A DNA stretch of 41,175 bases from JAURVT01 sp049059935. Lineage in GTDB: Bacteria > Actinomycetota > Actinomycetes > Propionibacteriales > Nocardioidaceae. This document shows positions 38,494 to 41,175 of this stretch, in pieces; within the stretch, counting starts at the first letter, position 1; each line of letters starts with the position of its first letter. The notes below the pieces were generated by a model. It was not told where the DNA came from. It made no database searches and saw only the letters and a list, made by a program, of their open reading frames with translations. The stretch spans positions 1 to 41,175 of the forward strand of contig NZ_JBMGQR010000035.1 of NCBI RefSeq assembly GCF_049059935.1, given 5' to 3'. Both the position numbers and the translations under genes were made by a program.

Positions 38494-39750
38494 CGACCTC
38501 CCGTGCGGCCGGCGCGGTCCGAGCGCGCTCAGGTGGGCGGTGGACCAGGCGTACGCCGCCGAGCTGGCGAGGTCGAGCTCGTCGGTGAGGGCGACCAGGG
38601 GCGAGACCGCGACCTGCACGCGCCGCTGGTGGTCTCCCACCTCGCGGGCGAGCCGGACCAGCGGCGCCCACGGGTCGAGCAGGACGGCGTCGCCGACGGT
38701 GCGGTCGAGGTCGACGACCGCCGACACCTCGGCGGGGTCGAGGCCGGCGAGGGCGTCGAGGGCCGACAGGACGGCGGCGGCGAACGCGAGGTGGGCGCGG
38801 GGGAGCCCCCGTGACCGGGCCAGCTCCTCGCACATCCGCGCGCGCTGCACGGCGGTGAGCAGCCCGTCGAGCGCGCCGCCGGAGCAGCGCTCCAGGATCA
38901 GCAGGCAGGCCCACTGACGCGAGCGGACGGTGCCGAGCATCCGGATCGCGGCCTGCGGCGACGCGACGCTGCGGGCCAGGCCGCCGGTCGGGTCGACGCC
39001 GGCGAGACGCACGAGGTCGTGGGCGAGGACCGCGTCGTGGCCGACGACCCACTCCAGCTCCGCGCTGTCCAGCTCGGTGGTGAGCAGCATGGTGGCGAGC
39101 TGGACGCGACCGGCGTCGCTGGGCCCGGCACCGTCGGAGCCGACGACCCCGGGACGCTCGACCCCGTACCCCTGGAACAGGTCGAAGCCGTGGGCCCGCG
39201 CCAGGTCGAGGGCCTGGTCCGACTCGACCTTGGTGGCCACCGCGCGCACGCCGTGCTCGTGGCAGCGGCGGACGAGCGCTCCCAGCTCGTCCTCGGGGGT
39301 GTCCAGCAGGTCGATCTTGGCGAAGTCGGCGAGCGCCAGCAGGTCCTCGACGCCGTCGGACCACACGAAGCCGTCGAGCGAGACCTGGTAGCCCTGCTCG
39401 CGGAGGCGCCGGCAGCCGGCGACCTCGACGGGGGTGACGCGGTGAGGCGTCGGCAGCTCGGCCACGGTGCTGCGCGGGGGCAGCGGCATGGCGAGGTGGC
39501 CCTCGACGACCCCACGCCCCACGTTGCAGAACACCAGCAGGTCGCCGGCCAGCAGGTCCAGGCCGAGCGACAGGGCGCTCAGCACGACGTGCGTGGTCAT
39601 CTGGTCGCCGCCGGGGCGCACGGCCTCGGGGCCGGCGAGCCGGTAGAGCAGCTCGTAGCCGGTCACGGCGCCCGTGGCGTCGACGATCGGCTGGCGCCCG
39701 ACGACGACCTCGGACGAGACGAGCGGCGTGGGGCTCCCGGTCCTGCGCAT
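38491..39750 (-). CDS. EAL-HDOD (YuxH-like) signalling protein with degenerate EAL site
   Basis: A 419-residue protein: an EAL domain (about 14-205) followed by an HDOD domain (about 215-400). EAL landmarks are QPIVDATGAVTGYELLYR (Glu33), FCNVGRG (Asn76), AELP (Glu98), ADFAKIDLLD (Lys145, Asp147) and LFQGYGVERP (Gln193). Where active enzymes have the metal-binding DDF motif, this protein has LDGF (125-128, only Asp126), so c-di-GMP hydrolysis is doubtful and binding or a structural role is more likely. HDOD domains act in signalling complexes. ATG 39750 gives the natural N-terminus. It is the only c-di-GMP-related gene seen in the window. Confidence 0.85.
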   Translation of the reverse strand: MRRTGSPTPLVSSEVVVGRQPIVDATGAVTGYELLYRLAGPEAVRPGGDQMTTHVVLSALSLGLDLLAGDLLVFCNVGRGVVEGHLAMPLPPRSTVAELPTPHRVTPVEVAGCRRLREQGYQVSLDGFVWSDGVEDLLALADFAKIDLLDTPEDELGALVRRCHEHGVRAVATKVESDQALDLARAHGFDLFQGYGVERPGVVGSDGAGPSDAGRVQLATMLLTTELDSAELEWVVGHDAVLAHDLVRLAGVDPTGGLARSVASPQAAIRMLGTVRSRQWACLLILERCSGGALDGLLTAVQRARMCEELARSRGLPRAHLAFAAAVLSALDALAGLDPAEVSAVVDLDRTVGDAVLLDPWAPLVRLAREVGDHQRRVQVAVSPLVALTDELDLASSAAYAWSTAHLSALGPRRPHGRS

Positions 39751-39797
39751 GCTCCTCACCGGGCGTTGATCGGCAGAGACGCGCGCGACCTGAGGGA

Positions 39798-40706
39798 TCA
39801 GGCGCGTCGCGGCTCGCGGTCGTGCGCCCGGCGCGCCGTGCGCACCACGGCCTCGACGAGCGTGCGGCGGGTGGCGGCGGGCATGTCGTGGCCCATCCGG
39901 GGGATGGTGACGAGCTCGGCGCCGGGGATGGCGCCCGCCGTGGCGCGCCCGCCCGAGGAGTGGACCATCGGGTCGGCCAGGCCGTGGACGGCGCACGCGG
40001 GCACGTCGAGGCGGCGCAGGGCCGGGGTGCGGTCGACCTGGGTGAGGATGGCCAGCATCTGGCGCAGGACGCCGCTGCCGCTCCAGCCGCGGTCGAAGGT
40101 CTCGCCGGCGCGGGCGAGCACCATCTCCTCGTCGACGTCCCAGCCGGGCGAGCCGATCGCCTTGGCGGTGTAGAGCGAGCGGGCGACGTACTCGTCACGG
40201 GTGCGACCGACGGGCTTGAGCAGTCCCGCGAGCAGGCGTGGGTGCTGCCAGCCCACGCGGCGGTTGCCCGTGGTCGACATGATCGAGGTGAGGGACAGGA
40301 CGCGGTCGGGTCGCGCGATCGCCATCGTCTGGGCGATCATGCCGCCCATCGAGACGCCCACGACGTGGGCCCGGTCGACACCGAGCGCGTCGAGCAGCCC
40401 GAAGCCGTCGTCGGCCATGTCGGGCAGCCCGTACGGCACGTCGACCCGGCGGCCGGCGAACGCCTTGACGACGTCGGAGCGACGCACGCGGTGGCCGGAG
40501 AAGCGCGTCGAGCGGCCGGTGTCGCGGTTGTCGAACCGCACCACGTGGTAGCCCTCGGCGACGAGCGCCTCGCAGAAGTCGACCGGCCACCAGTTCATGG
40601 GGCAGCCCAGACCCATCACGAGCAGGATCGTGGGGTCGGACGGGTCGCCGAAGGTCTCGTGGCAGATCTCGACGCCGGACGTCAGCGTGGCGGTCTTCTC
40701 GGGCAC
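39798..40706 (-). CDS. Alpha/beta hydrolase (esterase type)
   Basis: A 302-residue hydrolase with the Ser-Asp-His triad: Ser119 in GVSMGGMIAQ, Asp245 in HGLADPMVH and His273 in PRMGHDMP. The opening GVEICHETFGDPSDPTILLVMGLG and RFDNRDTGRST are typical of the RdmC/aclacinomycin-methylesterase-like group. The natural substrate is unknown. GTG 40706 is preceded by AGGAGG 5 nt upstream (minus strand, 40717-40712). A palindromic candidate operator lies 37 nt upstream, directly after the stop of the sugar kinase gene. Confidence 0.9.
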   Translation of the reverse strand: MPEKTATLTSGVEICHETFGDPSDPTILLVMGLGCPMNWWPVDFCEALVAEGYHVVRFDNRDTGRSTRFSGHRVRRSDVVKAFAGRRVDVPYGLPDMADDGFGLLDALGVDRAHVVGVSMGGMIAQTMAIARPDRVLSLTSIMSTTGNRRVGWQHPRLLAGLLKPVGRTRDEYVARSLYTAKAIGSPGWDVDEEMVLARAGETFDRGWSGSGVLRQMLAILTQVDRTPALRRLDVPACAVHGLADPMVHSSGGRATAGAIPGAELVTIPRMGHDMPAATRRTLVEAVVRTARRAHDREPRRA

Positions 40707-40743
40707 CGGTGCCTCCTGAGGTCGACGTGGTCGGCCTCCATGT

Positions 40744-40755
40744 TACCCGCGGGTA
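40744..40755. promoter_or_regulatory. Perfect palindrome TACCCGCGGGTA, candidate operator
   Basis: The 12-bp palindrome sits between the PfkB stop codon (40758-40756) and the hydrolase start, and overlaps a possible minus-strand -10 box TAACAT (40745-40740). Such palindromes are typical TetR-type repressor sites; no regulator gene is in view. Confidence 0.5.
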
Positions 40756-41175
40756 CTACGCCCGCAGGGAGGGCAGCTCGGCGCTGCGCGGCGGGTCGGC
40801 GCCGTGCCGCGAGCAGGTGATCGCCGCGGCGGTGACGGCCAGCTCGCCGAGCGTGGTGAGCTCGTCGGCGTCGAAGGTCTCGCGACCCTGCCAGCCCCGG
40901 TGCAGGACGCCGGCCAGCATCGCCGCCATGAACGAGTCGCCGGCGCCGATGGTGTCGGCCATCTCGATGGGGGGCACCTCGACGCGCACCCGGGCGTCGC
41001 GCGACACGAGCAGGGCGCCGTCGCCGCCGAAGGTGACGACGAGCAGCGCGAGGCGCGTGCCGTCGGCCAGGGCCCGCTCGGCGAGGGAGTCGGGCGTCTC
41101 TCCGAGGTCGGCGACGTCCTCGTCGCTGAGCTTGCAGATGCTGGCCGTCTCGAGCAGGGCGTCGACGCGGCGGCG
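40756..41175 (-). CDS. PfkB family sugar kinase, fructokinase-like (C-terminal part)
   Basis: The open frame runs to the window edge, so only the last 139 residues are present. The PfkB signature 2 ADTIGAGDSFMAAML-type sequence (actual MADTIGAGDSFMAAMLAG) contains the catalytic Asp and anion hole. Upstream ICKLSDEDVADLGE and LLVVTFGGDGALLV are the strands usual in ribokinase-fold fructokinases. It probably phosphorylates a sugar such as fructose; the substrate-binding N-terminal part is outside. The stop is TAG, followed at once by a palindromic operator candidate. Confidence 0.9.
   Translation of the reverse strand, partial: RRRVDALLETASICKLSDEDVADLGETPDSLAERALADGTRLALLVVTFGGDGALLVSRDARVRVEVPPIEMADTIGAGDSFMAAMLAGVLHRGWQGRETFDADELTTLGELAVTAAAITCSRHGADPPRSAELPSLRA

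Noticed and set aside
1..41175. CRISPR arrays, tRNA or rRNA genes, prophage
   Set aside because: No regularly spaced direct repeats, cloverleaf-like sequences with conserved tRNA arms, rRNA segments or phage structural genes were seen on either strand.

Overview
This is chromosomal DNA from a high-GC Gram-positive actinobacterium. Mycothiol S-conjugate amidase (mca) appears next to greA, GTG starts are frequent, and many genes have a TAnnnT -10 box 6-8 nt upstream of the start codon, with no room for a Shine-Dalgarno site. The gene order metB ... greA - DUF4307 - mca - small membrane protein ... DUF255 thioredoxin-like - hemolysin III - short-chain Z-prenyl synthase ... PIN-PhoH ... fum follows, from memory, Mycobacterium tuberculosis Rv1079 to Rv1098c. 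A Nocardioidaceae-type genus such as Aeromicrobium or Nocardioides would fit, but that is inference. I see no tRNA, rRNA, insertion sequence, prophage or CRISPR array.

Layout. 1-5.4 kb: end of a membrane protein, a TetR regulator, a TIGR02206/YwaF membrane protein, then secreted or small catabolic proteins (GDPD phosphodiesterase, dienelactone hydrolase, beta-propeller, ABM-type monooxygenase, DUF2277). 5.4-7.3 kb, minus strand: a GNAT acetyltransferase, MsrA and a Mug-type uracil-DNA glycosylase. 7.3-10.9 kb: metB, an AI-2E-type permease and ilvA. 11-12 kb: a solitary DUF559 nuclease-like gene between two copies of a long hairpin repeat. 12.1-14.4 kb: the greA/DUF4307/mca block. 14.4-23.2 kb: accessory genes interrupting the conserved order (methyltransferase, DUF4185-like propeller, ABC-2-like membrane protein, glutaryl-CoA dehydrogenase, PadR, TetR plus DHA2 drug exporter, VOC protein, self-inhibited Fic enzyme). 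23.3-28.5 kb: the conserved order resumes (DUF255, hemolysin III, Z-prenyl synthase, PIN-PhoH). 28.6-33.1 kb: a four-gene ABC importer resembling LpqY-SugABC (trehalose). 33.2-36.3 kb: a lysozyme-like secreted protein, a DUF2079 protein and an unknown Trp-rich membrane protein lying between two copies of a second hairpin repeat. 36.4-41.2 kb, minus strand: fumC, a spermidine-synthase-like protein, an EAL-HDOD protein with a degenerate EAL motif, an alpha/beta hydrolase and the end of a PfkB sugar kinase.

The most notable non-coding signal is three families (A, B, C) of 70-109-nt intergenic hairpins, each present twice in the window, with paired arms and in places compensatory changes. Each follows a gene end and three include the stop codon of the preceding gene, so terminator or REP-like elements are the simplest reading. 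Families A and B each bracket a single gene. The second theme is compact leaderless promoters, two of which reuse the TAG stop codon of the upstream gene as the first half of the -10 box.
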